Assembly (NCBI GenBank): GCA_949775045.1
Contig: OX459100.1
Coordinates: forward strand, 14,874,447 to 14,938,446
Source: Metridium senile
Lineage: Eukaryota; Cnidaria; Anthozoa; Actiniaria; Metridiidae
Length of the DNA stretch: 64,000 nucleotides
Direction of reading: 5' to 3'
The notes beneath the pieces are model-generated. The model had not been told where the DNA came from. It did no database searches and was given only the letters and a program-made list of their open reading frames with translations. Numbering within the stretch: the first letter of the stretch is position 1; every line of letters begins with the position of its first letter. Made by a program: the position numbers and the translations under genes. This document shows, piece by piece, positions 11,433 through 23,512 of the stretch.

Positions 11433-11888
11433 ATGAGGTTGTATGATACAGCTAATATGGAATGGCATGAGAATACATTAACACGCTCCTACTACCTTGG
11501 TAGTCGAGTAGCTCTAATTGTGTACAGTGCTGATAACATGGATAGTGTGGATAACTTAGTTTCGTACATAAATGAGGTCAGTAGACATTCGCCTAGAGCC
11601 AAAAAATTCCTTTTGAGAAGTAAAATCGATTTGGAAGATAATACTGAGACAGTCAATGAAGAAGAAGTAGATGCAAAGCTGTGTAGAAAAGGCCATTCTT
11701 TTGACCCACAGTGCAAACACAAAGTATCAGCCGAGACAGGTGAAGGAATTGAGGACTTGATTAAAGAAATTGGTATTGAACTGATAAAACAAGCAAATTC
11801 TACTAACTCTGGGGATGAACACTCAATGGGTACATATTTGTGCCAAAACATTCAACCTAAGAAACAAGAAAACCCATCATGTTGTTGA
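11433..11888 (+). CDS. Divergent Rab-like small GTPase, last exon (partial)
   Basis: The exon begins right after an acceptor (CAG at 11430-11432) and ends at TGA 11886-11888 (151 codons). It reads LYDTANMEWHENTLTRSYYL, aligning with the switch II WDTAGQE...R.YY of Rab GTPases. VALIVYSADNMDSVDNL follows, then RSKIDL where the NKxD guanine-specificity motif should be (the Asn is replaced), SAETGEGI (G5), and a C-terminal CC suited to geranylgeranylation. In Rabs this core sits on vesicle membranes. The P-loop and switch I exons were not found upstream to about 8 kb; either the intron is long and filled with repeats or the gene is a fragment. The altered G1-G4 set suggests an atypical or non-functional GTPase. 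Confidence 0.6.
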   Translation: MRLYDTANMEWHENTLTRSYYLGSRVALIVYSADNMDSVDNLVSYINEVSRHSPRAKKFLLRSKIDLEDNTETVNEEEVDAKLCRKGHSFDPQCKHKVSAETGEGIEDLIKEIGIELIKQANSTNSGDEHSMGTYLCQNIQPKKQENPSCC

Positions 11889-12594
11889 TTTCCAAACAGT
11901 CACGGAAAAGGATATTACTATTTTTAGAGAATTTGCTCTACTTTTTTAATAAAAAATATTTGTGCTTCAGTGAAAATACACTAAACCCAAGCAAAATCTG
12001 CTGATACTATCAGAGGATTGTAAACAACAACAAAAGACACTGAGGATTCTATAGAATTGTATTAAATGTCAAGGCGAGAAATAGAAGATTCAAAAATACC
12101 CATATATTCTTCAGTAAATGTTTTAACTAACAGTGCTCAAGCTTGAATTTTAATTGAATTTCAACCACAGACTGTGTTAATAATTATATTTCTAGATTGT
12201 ATTCAAAATAATTAACCGTCTTCACCATGAGATCTTACTGTCTATTGTTAAACAATGATAAAAAATTATGTACATATTAGCAGTAGAATAAAGTCTTAAT
12301 AAAAATGAATGGTCATTGATGATCTCTGGAGAAAAGTATCTGAAATATCCCAATTCAAACAATATAGCCTCAAATTTACTACTAAATAGTACCTAGTGTT
12401 GCACACTTTTAGTGGTTGTAATTCTATTCTATATCCCAATTCAAACAATATAGCCTCAAATTTTCTTGTTTTTCTTTTCATTTAAAATATTTTTTATAAT
12501 ATATTATTATGTTATCTTTTTTTTCTGTTACTTAATATTATGATGTGACAACTGGTATTGCTCATTTCAATAGGCTTTTTCATGGTTTTAAAAA
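11889..12594. other. Intergenic, contains a 33-bp direct duplication
   Basis: TATCCCAATTCAAACAATAT with the following AGCCTCAAATTT occurs at about 12346 and again at about 12433. Between the copies lies a fragment resembling one end of the TA-flanked MITE family (TGTTGCACACTTTTAGTG). A poly(A) signal-like AATAAA lies near 11947, just after the Rab-like exon. Confidence 0.45.
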
Positions 12595-12757
12595 TCAACC
12601 TCATCAGGAATAATGTGTAATATATTCTTTAGAATTTGACTAATGTTCGTGATAATTTAAGGAATGTACACATCAAATAATTGAAACACTAAAAGTTCCA
12701 TGAGCTATAGTCAAATTCTAAAGAATATATCATATGTCATTGAGACTGAGGTTGATT
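12595..12757. repeat. Fold-back repeat
   Basis: Arms around TATATTCTTTAGAATTTGAC (left) and GTCAAATTCTAAAGAATATA (right), bounded by AACCTCA and TGAGGTT. Likely a MITE relic. Confidence 0.55.
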
Positions 12758-13219
12758 GACAAGAACAGTGACATTGGTCTACTCTTGGAATGCTTGTTGC
12801 TTAGCTTCATCTTTCACTCCCTTTTTTGATATTCTTTCCTTATTCTTATTTTCCTTTCTTTTTAATTTCTTAATTAAACTTCAGTGTTACAATACAAATA
12901 TGCATACATACAAAAACATCTATATTAATATACCCTATTGCTTGCCCTTCTCAAACGCTCACCCCTCTAGGGAAAAAGATATGTTCGTAATTTCTCTTAG
13001 GGATTAAAAATGAACACAAATACTAAGCCTTTTTTTCCTTTTATTTATTTATTTCTCTCTTTCTTTCGACATTTATGATCTTCCAGTTACCATTTGTTTG
13101 ATTCAAATTACAGTAAAGCTATTTGTTAGATATGTATTTGGTAATTGTGTTTGCGGGACTCCTGTGCTAATCAGCGGATTCATACTTGGCGGCTGCGCAC
13201 AAGGGTTTATGCATCCAAG

Positions 13220-16200
13220 ATGGCGTCTCTCCTTGGCCGGGTTTGTCGTGCATCAAGACTTGCCGGATCCCTTTACTCACCACAAACGCTAAAAAGTAAC
13301 AAATCAAATAATATTTGCAATTATACATATAATTTTCTTCAATTTAGTGAATTTTTGGACATATCGATGTGTGCTGTGTATGTGCTTTTCCCGGTTTCTT
13401 CCGATGATGTTTTGTAGTCTTTTCAGTGAAACTGTTTTTGAATACTTGTGTGCTTTTAATGTAGTACTATTTGTACCTAATTGTAGTAATTCATGACAAA
13501 CATTGAACGTCGCAGATGTAAAACATTTTTTGTATGATTTTACAGCATTTCAGAACGCAAAACAACCAACTATCTTATCAACAATTCCAAGACGATTTCT
13601 TGCTTCTGATTCAGAAGTCGCCGTAAAAGGTTGGTCTGTGGTTCTTTATCAATGTTTCTTAAACCTTACTATTGCACTATTTATTGCCACCAAAGCAAAG
13701 ATGAGTTTCTATGGAATAATTATTGCCCTTCAGCAGTATTCAGTAGATATCAATCTTTGCTTAGTAAGGGTATCATCTTTTGGACCTACACGTAAATGGC
13801 CTGGAAAAAAAACCAAAATGTCTAGATGTACGCCAGGCGTACAGAGTCTCTTCAAAAACTACATGCACGTCAAATTAAATTGAAAATCAAATCAAATCAA
13901 CAAAACTTTCTTTAGAATTAGAATGGATTAGATTCAGTCTTAAATGTTTGTTTTTTTAAATAATTTTATTGACGTACACATAGTCTTTGCTGAAATTTTG
14001 TACGTCAACTGTTTAGATCGGCAAACATTTTTAAGTGTCACGTACGTCAAATCGCTAGTATATAGAGCGCTGGAAAAGCTGGGAATTGTCTACCTAAAAC
14101 CCTCAACAGAAGGCCTTTGAAATTCTAAACAAAGTTTTGTCGATTTGATTTGAGTAGATTTAGTCCTAAACAGGATTTTTTTAAATGATTTGAGTACATG
14201 TAGTTTTTGAAGAGACTCTGTATGCCTGGTGTACATCTAGACACTTTGAAAAAAAAAACATGTTCTGTCTACAAATACAGATAACAGGTTCCCATTTAAA
14301 TCTGTACTTTCCCATTTAAATCTGTACTAATGCAAATTGTGTTGATGTGTGCTAAACACACAGATCAACCAATCAGTATATTATTTCTGAAGTGAACTTC
14401 TCTGATTGCAATTGGTCGATCTGTGTGTTTAGCACACATCAACAAAATTTGCATAAGTACAGATTTAAATGGGAAAGTACAGATTTAAATGGGAACCTGT
14501 TAGATGTACATATAATAAATACAAATAATAGATCAAGGAACTCTCTAGCTGCTTTTGAAATGTTTTTCCTTCACAGTGTTGCATATAAATTTTTCTGTAT
14601 TGTGTATATTTTCTACAAGTGAATGTGATTTGATACATGTTGTACATTAAAATGTTGCATATTAGAAAATAATGTTAATTGTACTTATAAATTCTGTGTT
14701 TGAGTGATAATTGGCTCACTTTTCTTCTCAACTCTACTCTAATTTTAAAAATACTAAAGTGTACTGCATATTTTATTCAGAGGACAAGACGGTTGTGCAG
14801 CTGTCAGAATTTGGTGAATATGTGGCTGATATACTGCCCAAGTATGTCCAGTCAGCACAGGTAACCCACACCAAGGAACTAGAGATCTTGATATCACCTG
14901 AAGGCATTATACCAGTATTGACATTCCTTAGAGATCATACTAATGCGCAGTTCAAGTCTTTGGCTGATCAGACAGCAATGGATGTGCCTAAGAGACCTTA
15001 CAGATTTGAGGTAAAAATTGATACTAAATTTAGATAATGTTGATAACAAGTCAATCAATAAAGATAGCAGCCATGTTTATTTGTGCTCTTTGTCACATGT
15101 TTTTCAGTCATTATAGTGCTTGGTTACACATGCAATGTTTTTATGTGACAATATTTATGTTTGTTTTATAGTTTTCATGCACCAGCAATTCCTTAGCAAT
15201 GATAGCAGAATTACACAATATCTTTAGTTAAGGATGTTCGTGGGCATTGTTTCTGCGCATCCTTTCTGCGCGCACCGTGGAATGCCTGGAGGATTTTGTT
15301 TCATTAAAGAAATCATCCAGGTGTTCCACGAAAACAAAATGGCGACCAAATATTGAAAGTTTGCAGTGTAATATCTCAAAAACGAAGACGGTGACCCCCA
15401 TTTTTTTCTTACTTATAATCAAGATATCAGTAAGTTCTACAAAATTTGTGACTTTCAAGATAGAAAAATCGACATCACAGGGGGAAAATTGACAGCACAA
15501 AATTGAAAACAAATTGACCCTGCAATGTTCGATTTACACTTTTTTTCTGGCAACGCGCTATTTAAAATTGTTTAGATGCCATGTTTTTCTTTTACCCAAT
15601 CTATTTCGTTAGTCTTTGTGTTAAATTTATATACTAATATCTGATGGTAGACATATTAAGTGTTAGGCTTTCAACAACAAAATTTTTCTAGTAATTATTA
15701 TTATTGATAAGTGAAGAGACCATGAGCAAGGTCTATTACACTATTAACTGACTTTGCATAGAGTGCAAATAATATAACCATACAACATTTAGCAATACTA
15801 TAGTGCAATTTTATGCTAATTCTATTGTTTATATTGTTCAGTTGGCACTAGAGTACAAACACTAAAAGTGTGCAATACTTTGTACTATTTACCACTAAAT
15901 AGCATTGATTAAACAATAGAGAACAAAAGAATTTGCATAATTTAGCAGTATTTAGTGGTATTTATGTTGCACACTTTTAGTGTTTGTACTCTATCTAAAT
16001 AATTTGTGCTATTTAGTTATTTGTATTTCACGGATAGATCAAAAACACTTTATCCATGAAATAAAATCAATTTGCTTCTGTGTAACAGTTCTAAGATTTA
16101 TTTAGTTACTACTAGTCACTATCAAAGACAAGTAAAGTTGTAATGAGATAATTTTTTTTCTTTTGTATTTTGATATTTCTAGTTGAGTGATTCTGACTAA

Positions 16201-18221
16201 ATAGTCAAATAAATAGAAACTATTAGTTAGTAATTATTTTGTTCTTATTTCATGGTTGTAGTCTTTTGGCTCGATATTGTTTGCACTCTAAAATTCATTC
16301 ACTATTTTTCAGATCATCTACAATATGCTATCCCTGCAATATAACTCCAGGATAAGAGTCAAGACATACACTGATGAACTGACTGCTATTGACTCTGCTT
16401 GTAATGTCTATTCTGTATGTAACTGGTATGAGAGAGAGGTCAGTACAGAAATTGGGTTTAATAATTATTGATTGTATTTCTAATGTGTGTTATCACCTTA
16501 GTACAACACATTAACCTGCATTTAAATATACACATATGATAAACACATGAAATACCCTCTCAATCTGCTCATTGAAAACAATAAATTATAGAATATTCTG
16601 TAATGATCATAATCATACACAATTTAATAATGGCAAATCAGACAGACATATATATCTACATTCATTTGTACTCTGTGGCCAAATGAACTCAACAAAATGA
16701 CCCCTACCAACATGGCTTCATAGCTCAGTTGGTAGAGCAATGCACCAGTTCAATTGCTCAAATTGCTAATATTCTGTGACAATCTTAATCATACATAATT
16801 ATAGATTGAGTAGAATAATGGAGGGTGTCATTATCAAACGAAACTCTCACTAAAAACATGCTAACTTTTAACTTAAAATTGCAGTTTTACCTGATGATGA
16901 AAGCATTTGTAAATAAAGTTTTCAAATCTTCATAACAGCCATACCTAGAATTGAGTAAAACCTTTCTGTGAAATAGACAGTAGAACTGCACAAACTGTTT
17001 GATCAACTGCAAATACATCAAACAGAGTAACTAGTCTGTAACATTGGGAGTGGTCACGGCCAATTTCCTGGCAACAGGCTTGGCTTATTATAAAAAGGCC
17101 TGACATCTAAAACTAATTTTGTTTAGATATTTACAAGGGTCAACATTTTTGTTGTTGTTAGTAAATTTAATGTTGTGAGATGTTCTTATGTTAATACACT
17201 AGTATCAATCAATTCCTTGATAATATTCTTATTTGCTTATTTCAATTTTTTAACACCTGTTATTGTTCTTATTGTTTATCAATCAGTTGTGGGACTTGTA
17301 TGGTGTATTCTTCTCAAACCATCCCGATCTTAGAAGAATCTTGACTGATTATGGCTTTGAAGGTCACCCATTTAGAAAAGACTTCCCTCTTAGTGGATAT
17401 GTTGAGGTAAACTATTTGGAGGTGACTGGTTGAAATGCAGGGGTTTGTCTAGCCTCCTATGCAGCCGCTCCTTTGAAAGGAGCGGCTGCATAGGAGGCTA
17501 GGGTTTGTCATGTTTTGTTTGTGGTACTAACTATCGGTATACTCATCATTGATATTAATTGATAATAAGCATTTGATTTTCTGTTTTCTATTGTTTAATT
17601 AGACTGTTTAGTAATTTGTGTTTTGCTGATATACGGTTTTTATGCTAACAATTTAAGTGTTTTTGCTTTGCTATACATTTATATATATATATATCTATCA
17701 ATTCAATAAACAATACATTTGTTCATTTATATATCTATTTGTATATTTACTTATTTTTAAATTCATTTATGTTTGTAATTATATATTTAATGATATATTT
17801 ATTTACTAGAGTACAAACATTATATCCGTGAAACAAGTAGTACTAATTAGCACTAAAAAGTGCTAATTAAACAATAGAAAACAATAGAATTAAATTAAGA
17901 TATCACTATTTAGTACTATTTATGTTTCACACTTTTAATGTTTGTACTTTAATTCATTTTTTATTTATTTATGTATTTATTTATCCATTCATTAATTTAT
18001 CCATTCATATATTCATTAATTCATTTATTTATCCATCCATATATTTATTTATTTAGGTTCGTTATGATGATGAGCTGAAGCGCATAGTTTGTGAGCCAAT
18101 AGAACTAGCCCAGGAATTCCGCAAGTTTGACATTTCTCCTACATGGGAGCAGTTCCCAACATACAGAAAACAAGAATCCCAGCCAGAAATCCCTGCTGGA
18201 GAAACAACAGACAACAAATGA
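13220..18221 (+). CDS. NDUFS3: NADH dehydrogenase (ubiquinone) iron-sulfur protein 3, mitochondrial complex I
   Basis: Six exons with matching phases: 13220-13295, 13546-13629, 14781-15010, 16313-16438, 17287-17406, 18057-18221 (266 aa; human NDUFS3 is 264). Exon 1 starts [20 protein letters not shown], an Arg-rich, acid-poor mitochondrial presequence. Later exons carry the family signature: [41 protein letters not shown], then [20 protein letters not shown], the 30-kDa subunit signature, and [13 protein letters not shown]. The protein belongs to the Q module of complex I in the matrix arm and helps form the quinone site region. No lesion is seen. Introns carry at least four inverted-repeat insertions. 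ATG 13220 is chosen because it gives the presequence in frame. Confidence 0.97.
13803..14258. repeat. 455-bp fold-back MITE in NDUFS3 intron 2
   Basis: Arms of about 50-65 bp include GTCTAGATGTACGCCAGGCG and ACAGAGTCTCTTCAAAAACT on the left and near-complements at 14195-14247. The loop is AT-rich and without coding sequence. Confidence 0.65.
14282..14502. repeat. 221-bp palindromic element in NDUFS3 intron 2
   Basis: TAACAGGTTCCCATTTAAAT at the left end has a perfect complement at the right end. Near the ends each arm contains a doubled TCCCATTTAAATCTGTACT, and further in GTGCTAAACACACAGATC. It is a nearly complete inverted repeat. Confidence 0.7.
15851..15991. mobile_element. 141-bp TA-flanked MITE, copy 1 (NDUFS3 intron 3)
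   Basis: TIRs GAGTACAAACACTAAAAGTG continue for 25 bp. TA precedes and follows the element (15849-15850, 15992-15993). Same family as 17809-17949 and 51682-51822; TA target sites fit Tc1/mariner-type mobilisation. Confidence 0.75.
16710..16765 (+). repeat. tRNA-like SINE fragment (A box)
   Basis: GCTTCATAGCTCAGTTGGTA then GAGCAATGCACC resembles the 5' half of a tRNA including the internal A box. The B box half is missing, so this is a SINE remnant, not a tRNA gene. Confidence 0.45.
17449..17501. repeat. 53-bp perfect hairpin with flanking duplication
   Basis: Two 26-nt arms (CTAGCCTCCTATGCAGCCGC then TCCTTT, and the exact complement) flank a single G. GGTTTGT occurs immediately on both sides (17442-17448 and 17502-17508). 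It lies 42 bp after the exon 5 donor of NDUFS3. Confidence 0.75.
17809..17949. mobile_element. TA-flanked MITE, copy 2 (NDUFS3 intron 5)
   Basis: Diverged copy of the 15851-15991 element, the same length, with GAGTACAAACATT at the left and AATGTTTGTACTT at the right and TA on both sides. Confidence 0.65.
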
Positions 18222-18406
18222 TAACCAGTTTGGGCCTATTGCAACTACTTTATGTACAAAGTATTTAGTGGGAATAGCTGTGTTTACAGTTACATTATAA
18301 TGATATTAAACAATGGATTCAAAGGTTCTAGGGCCAAGTGTTTGTGGTTTTTGCCTGCGAGCTGTGACTCAAATACATTGTAATGACAGCAATTGTATGG
18401 TTTTGG

Positions 18407-18412
18407 AATAAA
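18407..18412 (+). promoter_or_regulatory. Poly(A) signal candidate for NDUFS3
   Basis: AATAAA, 186 bp after the stop codon. Its place fits a short 3' UTR; no transcript evidence is available. Confidence 0.4.
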
Positions 18413-18975
18413 TACAAAGAACATTTTATTGATATAGAAATGGAGTGTTGTTTTTGGATGTGCTTGCTTTGGCGTTTGTAAATCTGATGATTTGTGAAGC
18501 AACGAGAAATAAAGGGTTCCTCATGATGTTTAATGGATGAGGAAGTACAAATAATAGATACAAATACTAGATCATTCAAAGCGATCGTAATACTAGCAGA
18601 TGAAGATTTTCTCGTTCTGTAAATATATTCGAAGAAGAAGAGCGAGAAAAGCTTCCTTGGCTAATAGGGTAGTAGTCCAGTCATTATACGGATTGACCCA
18701 TCACTAATTGCAACAGAAGGTTTTTCTTCACAATCTGACCTGAAATAGCATCGAGAACAACATATTAAAAATCATATTGAATCTATGCAGGGGAACATCT
18801 TAAAAATCGCCTTTCTTTTCGTGGAAGGTTTTGTACAAACATGAAAACGAGGCTCCAAACTGGAAGTTGCTCTATTTTGCCTTTTCACTGCTAATAGTTG
18901 TGTAAAATCAACTAGAATATTGTTTTAAGACAGTTTAGCTTTGATTTATACAAAAATACTAAAGGGAATTCCGGA

Positions 18976-19000
18976 GGGGGGGGGGGGGGGGGGGGGGGTT
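18976..19000. repeat. Poly-G tract
   Basis: A run of about 23 G in otherwise AT-rich DNA. Confidence 0.9.
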
Positions 19001-20601
19001 ATTTGCAATTATTTTTTTTAAAGTACATTTTTTTTATATAACATTTTTTTATTTAACATTTTATAATAGTGTTTTTTCCTGCACTTTTGTGGTCCTGTTG
19101 CTATACTTCCAAATTATATATACCCATCAATGTTATCGTCCAGCCACTGTCTGGACTGGGGTACATGCAGAGCTTACATCCACCAGAACCAATAAAACGC
19201 TCCAATGTGTTCTTATTACTGCATGTTCATCTTTTAGTGCTGTGATCAGTATACTCGAACCTAGAAATGAGGATGTAATGTTTGCTTATACTGATAGCAC
19301 ATCCCTACAATCAAGGCCGGTACTCGGCGACAAGTGGCTGTGATACGACACAGGTTGCAGAAACAATTGTTTTCCAGTGACTCATGTGAAATTGTTTGTC
19401 CTACGGCAGATTTTTTTCTTTAAAAAAACCCCACATACATTCAATCTGGTTTGAACTTTAATATGTATGCAATACAGACAAAGACACTTGTTGTTTGGTA
19501 TGACCCAGCCTGTAATCCCTTATGTACAGAGTGCTATTGCAAGGGGTACTTTGCAGCCACGTGACATATAAACATGAAAGAAGTTGTAGTTAGAATGTAC
19601 AAGTATAAGTTAGTCACTGAGGGAGGTTACGTACGGCAAGGATTTGATACGCGTGCTCAGTGGTTCTTTTATGTTCCAAATAATGCAGGTTAGTTTAGTT
19701 TTAGTGTCGTGAAGCACGTGTAGAGATTTTCCCCGGGATATTTTCAAGTCAGTTCAATTTCCTAGATTATGGTTATTGGTCCCGGCCTCCCGCATATAAA
19801 TCCGATGCACTACTTCTGTTGTCACCACAGTAACAATCTGATCATTGCCTTTCATGCTTCAGCCCCATTCTTCTAGATCAGTACAAGGGTTGTACATGGT
19901 TGTACTGCATGCCGCGAAAATGATCACCGCCGCAATATTGATCCTTTCCGCACACAATAATGACCCCCAAGTTCCGTATTACCGCAAAAATGATCTCCTT
20001 TGGAAATTGTAACATGAACATGCTATATTGACAAACAGATCCCATTTCACAACTGCATGATCGTGGTTTATTCTGAACAGCGTTGTACCGTGGATTTTTT
20101 TGAACTACATTTAATATTGAATTATCATTATTTTACTGTCTGCTCCTGTTGCATGATTTTATCACAGGCAGTAATGAGCAAAGTGCTTTGGGGGAAAATG
20201 CAGTTGGTCTCACAATATGATGGTGCAGGAATCAAGCTACACTGATCCACTAGCTGAGGCTGTATTGATATTTGTCCTGATTCTGATAAGTTCATGATCA
20301 AATTCAGTTTCTTGACCATGCTTTTCAATAGCCTTGCTTCCTTGACAGATTCTCATTTGAAGTCCATTATGTAAACTACTGAGTAGCTGGTAATAATGTA
20401 TCTACCCTCATTGAATTTCACTAAATTTCTATTTTATGATCACTGCTGACTACTGTGTGACAACGGGAATTGCTTAAAAAACTTTCTTTATTATAAATAT
20501 CTTGACTGAGATTTTGTATGCTGGGTTCTAAAAAAAAGGATTGGTTTGAATTTGAAATGTGATCTTACTGGTATACTAACAACCCTTTAAATAAAAAAAA
20601 A

Positions 20602-20746
20602 AAGCAAACAAACAAACAAACAAACAAACAAACAAATAAAAAAAAAAAAAAAAAAACAAACAAACAAACAAACAAACAAACAAACAAACAAACAAACAAA
20701 CAAACAAACAAACAAACAAACAAACAAACAAACAAACAAACAAACA
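20602..20746. repeat. (CAAA)n microsatellite
   Basis: Tetranucleotide repeat interrupted once by a poly-A run (20637-20656). Its translations (alternating Phe, Val, Cys, Leu) are artefacts. Confidence 0.95.
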
Positions 20747-21041
20747 ATATGAAACTAATATAAAAAAATATACAAAAAGGAATGTAGTGCATACGAATGA
20801 ATGAATATGATAATGCATACGCGAAAGATAACTTAAGTAAGTTTAAAAACTTAAGATATGTTTCAGTAACTAAATACTATTCATTTCCTTCGAAAAACTT
20901 AATAATGTGGTGAGTACGCCAATTAGTACTTCATTTTAGTCGTTGAATTTGCAAATTATTTATCTACTGCTTTTTTAATTCTTTTATTTATAGTTAAAGT
21001 AAATAGAACACAATCAGCAAAAAAACACACACACACACACA

Positions 21042-21790
21042 GAGGAGAGGAACGGATCAGGGAGGAGGGAGAAACAGCATAAATAAATAGGGAGAAAAAA
21101 GAGAGAAAAGAGAAATAAAGGTAAAAATAGAGGGAGGAGGGAGAAGGTCGATTATAAAAAATTAATAGGCCCTTTGCAGGACTTGGTCACGTGCCTAGAC
21201 ACCGCATAGCAACAGGATTTTTGTTAAAAAATCCTTACAAAACTAAAAACAAAACACTTCATCTTTGGAGTTCGTTTATTCTTTAGTTTTAAGTGTCAAT
21301 TCAATATAATACTTAAAATTCTTCCTCTATAACATGTCGTCCGTCTTACCTCCTTGAAATGTTGTTTTTCACATGAAAAGTTAGCGTTTTTATGGTTATA
21401 TTTTCCTATTCGTTTCAAGGTTAGTAATCGGGGAAACTTTTAGTTTTTTCCGTTTCAAGTATATTTTTCGATGTTTTTCTGTAACAGAAATAGAATGGAG
21501 GATTGATACACGTGACCATGTCCTGCAAAGGGCCTATTATTGAACTATAAGGTCTCATGATTGGCCTGATTAATATTGTAATATTATTTGGGCCAATTTT
21601 ATGCGAACAGCTTATCTCTGGAATATTACAATCCATTTGCAATCTAATGAATAGCCTCAATAGCTTATATTTATGAAGAACAAAGAAAATATGGGAGGAG
21701 GGAGAAATGGTCGAAAAATCAGCGAGTAGGGAGAAAAATGGTATAAAATTTGGGAGGAAGGATATTTTAATCCCTGTTCCTCTCCCCTCC
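21042..21790. mobile_element. GGAGGGAG-rich TIR element, copy 1, with nested insertion
   Basis: Ends AGGAGAGGAACGG and GTTCCTCTCCCCTCC; the flanks inside are rich in GGGAGGAGGGAGAAA. A second, inverted copy is 38719-39090. Copy 1 is split by the 367-bp insertion at 21168-21534 that copy 2 lacks. Confidence 0.65.
21168..21534. mobile_element. Nested 367-bp fold-back element
   Basis: TIRs GGCCCTTTGCAGGAC...GTCACGTG, with the complement at the right end. It splits the 21042-21790 repeat. The uninterrupted copy at 38.9 kb shows the empty site (ATTAATTATTGAAC), which marks this as a real insertion. Confidence 0.7.
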
Positions 21791-22679
21791 ACACATGCAT
21801 GAATTATGAATTACTTAATTCTAGTATTCCGATGTGATTGATATGATTATGAAACAACTTTCGATCCTTTACAAATTAAGCTATGAAATAGATATCTAGA
21901 GTATGATTGTTTTATTTGTGATGATTGATAGAATACCAAGCTTTCATTAGACTAAAAGTATCATCTACTTTTAGTAGTGTTGAACACTCTATTTTATACA
22001 TTTTACTGAGCAAAACCTGATAGCCTCGTTTTCATATACAGCTAAGAGAGGGCACAGATAGCTTTTAAAAATGCTATTTTTTGGCCACTTCCCCCACTAT
22101 GATTTCATATGATTTTTGATGTGTTGTAGAGGAAGGTTTTCTCATGGGAAAAACGTTGAAAAACCTTCTGTTGCAATTAGTGGTGGGTTGACCTATTTTT
22201 TTTCGATAAAATGACTGGACTATAGCTACGTCTCGTATGAAAATAAAATTTGGATAGTGAGTTTTTAACTATTTTTAAATGGTATATTTTTAGCGATTTT
22301 ACCGTCCTCATGCAAACACCCTTTCAATTAATCATCAATTATTAGGATTTTGTTTTGAATCAAAATATTAAGTTTTATATATCTACATACATATACAACA
22401 TACATATGTTATTATTATTGATCGCTGTTTATTGTTGTAGCCTGTTTGCATCACGCCAGCTCACCATTACCATGTTGCGTGACGAACCTACGGAACACCT
22501 GCGTAGCTAGGAGAGATAGAACGTGAAAGGACAAGAATAAACATTTTCTGTCAAAAATAAACACTTCTAATTATACGTTGATTAACTATTAGATTGATGC
22601 CGTAAAGAAACTCTAACGTTGCTATGCATGTTTGTGGAAGTATTTAGTATTTTAGTATTTTAGTATTTTAGTATTTATT

Positions 22680-22868
22680 TACACGGATCCGGATACTTTT
22701 GAAACCGCATACTTTTTGATGCGAATCGGCCTATCGTCCACACGCATCCATTGAATCCGGTCACCGAAACCGCATACTTTTACTTGAATCCTCCGGATAC
22801 GCGGATTCGTGTGGACACAAATATTTCTATGCGGTTTCAGCCGGATCGGATACGTGTAGATGAGGCCT
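22680..22868. repeat. 190-bp CGGATCCGGATAC repeat, copy 1
   Basis: ACACGGATCCGGATACTTTT to CCGGATCGGATACGTGTAGA, with several CCGGAT motifs in both orientations. A second copy at 30338-30534 is about 95% identical by eye. Non-autonomous element. Confidence 0.75.
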
Positions 22869-23512
22869 TAAATGAGCGATAATAAGCTCAATATAACTTT
22901 ATTTATATAAGTACTTGCTTGTGGGATCGTGAAATTAGATATTGAATTTAATACGAAGCGAAAGAGTTAATTTATTGATACACTTTGCACTTGTTACAGT
23001 TTCTTCGCTTTTATATGGAGAGATTTGAGAGAGTCGCCGTGATACAGGTGGTATAATGGTTGCTATGGGTAATTGTTCCTTTTTAATAGTACCCTGCGAG
23101 AAGAGGTTGTTTTCCGCTTTAATACACTTTAGAAAGTCAATCATTTAGGTTTTGGCGTGACCGAGTTCATGCTTAATTCATATATCCACAAAACTCACTG
23201 ATGCCGGTGGTTAATAGACCAAATCTAAATACAACTGTAGAAAAGACAAAGAATCTTATTCCCAAAAGATGGAAACCAGGGCGAATGGAGAGAGGGCGTG
23301 GAAACGAACATAAATAGCAACGCGTCAGCCGACGATAAACAGTTAAAGAGATTCCGAAGTGCACCGATCGAACATTATATTTACCTGTGTACATACCATG
23401 TATTATACTTTACACATTTTCTTATTTACTTGGCAGTTTACTAGGATCAAAGGTAAGGTATTACTTCAATTAAGCGGTTCTCAGAGTTATAATAATGAAT
23501 TATGTGATTAAT
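22869..23512. other. Intergenic, nothing recognised
   Basis: AT-rich sequence with no supported gene, RNA or repeat. Confidence 0.5.

Larger units (their letters stand above)
18673..22222. mobile_element. 3.5-kb element with long TIRs, no transposase seen
   Basis: TAGTCCAGTCATTATACGGA at the left matches the complement at 22223-22180. The next 50 bp (ACTAATTGCAACAGAAGG core) and blocks around GAAAACGAGGCT (about 18845 and 22028) also pair in inverse order, so the TIRs span roughly 170 bp. The interior holds poly-G, a (CAAA)n tract and another nested element, but no gene I recognise. Confidence 0.55.

Noticed and set aside
13098..13417. Alternative frames over NDUFS3 exon 1
   Set aside because: Only the frame from 13220 gives a mitochondrial presequence and joins exon 2 in phase.
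20565..20818. LFVC-rich membrane-like proteins
   Set aside because: Translation of (CAAA)n.
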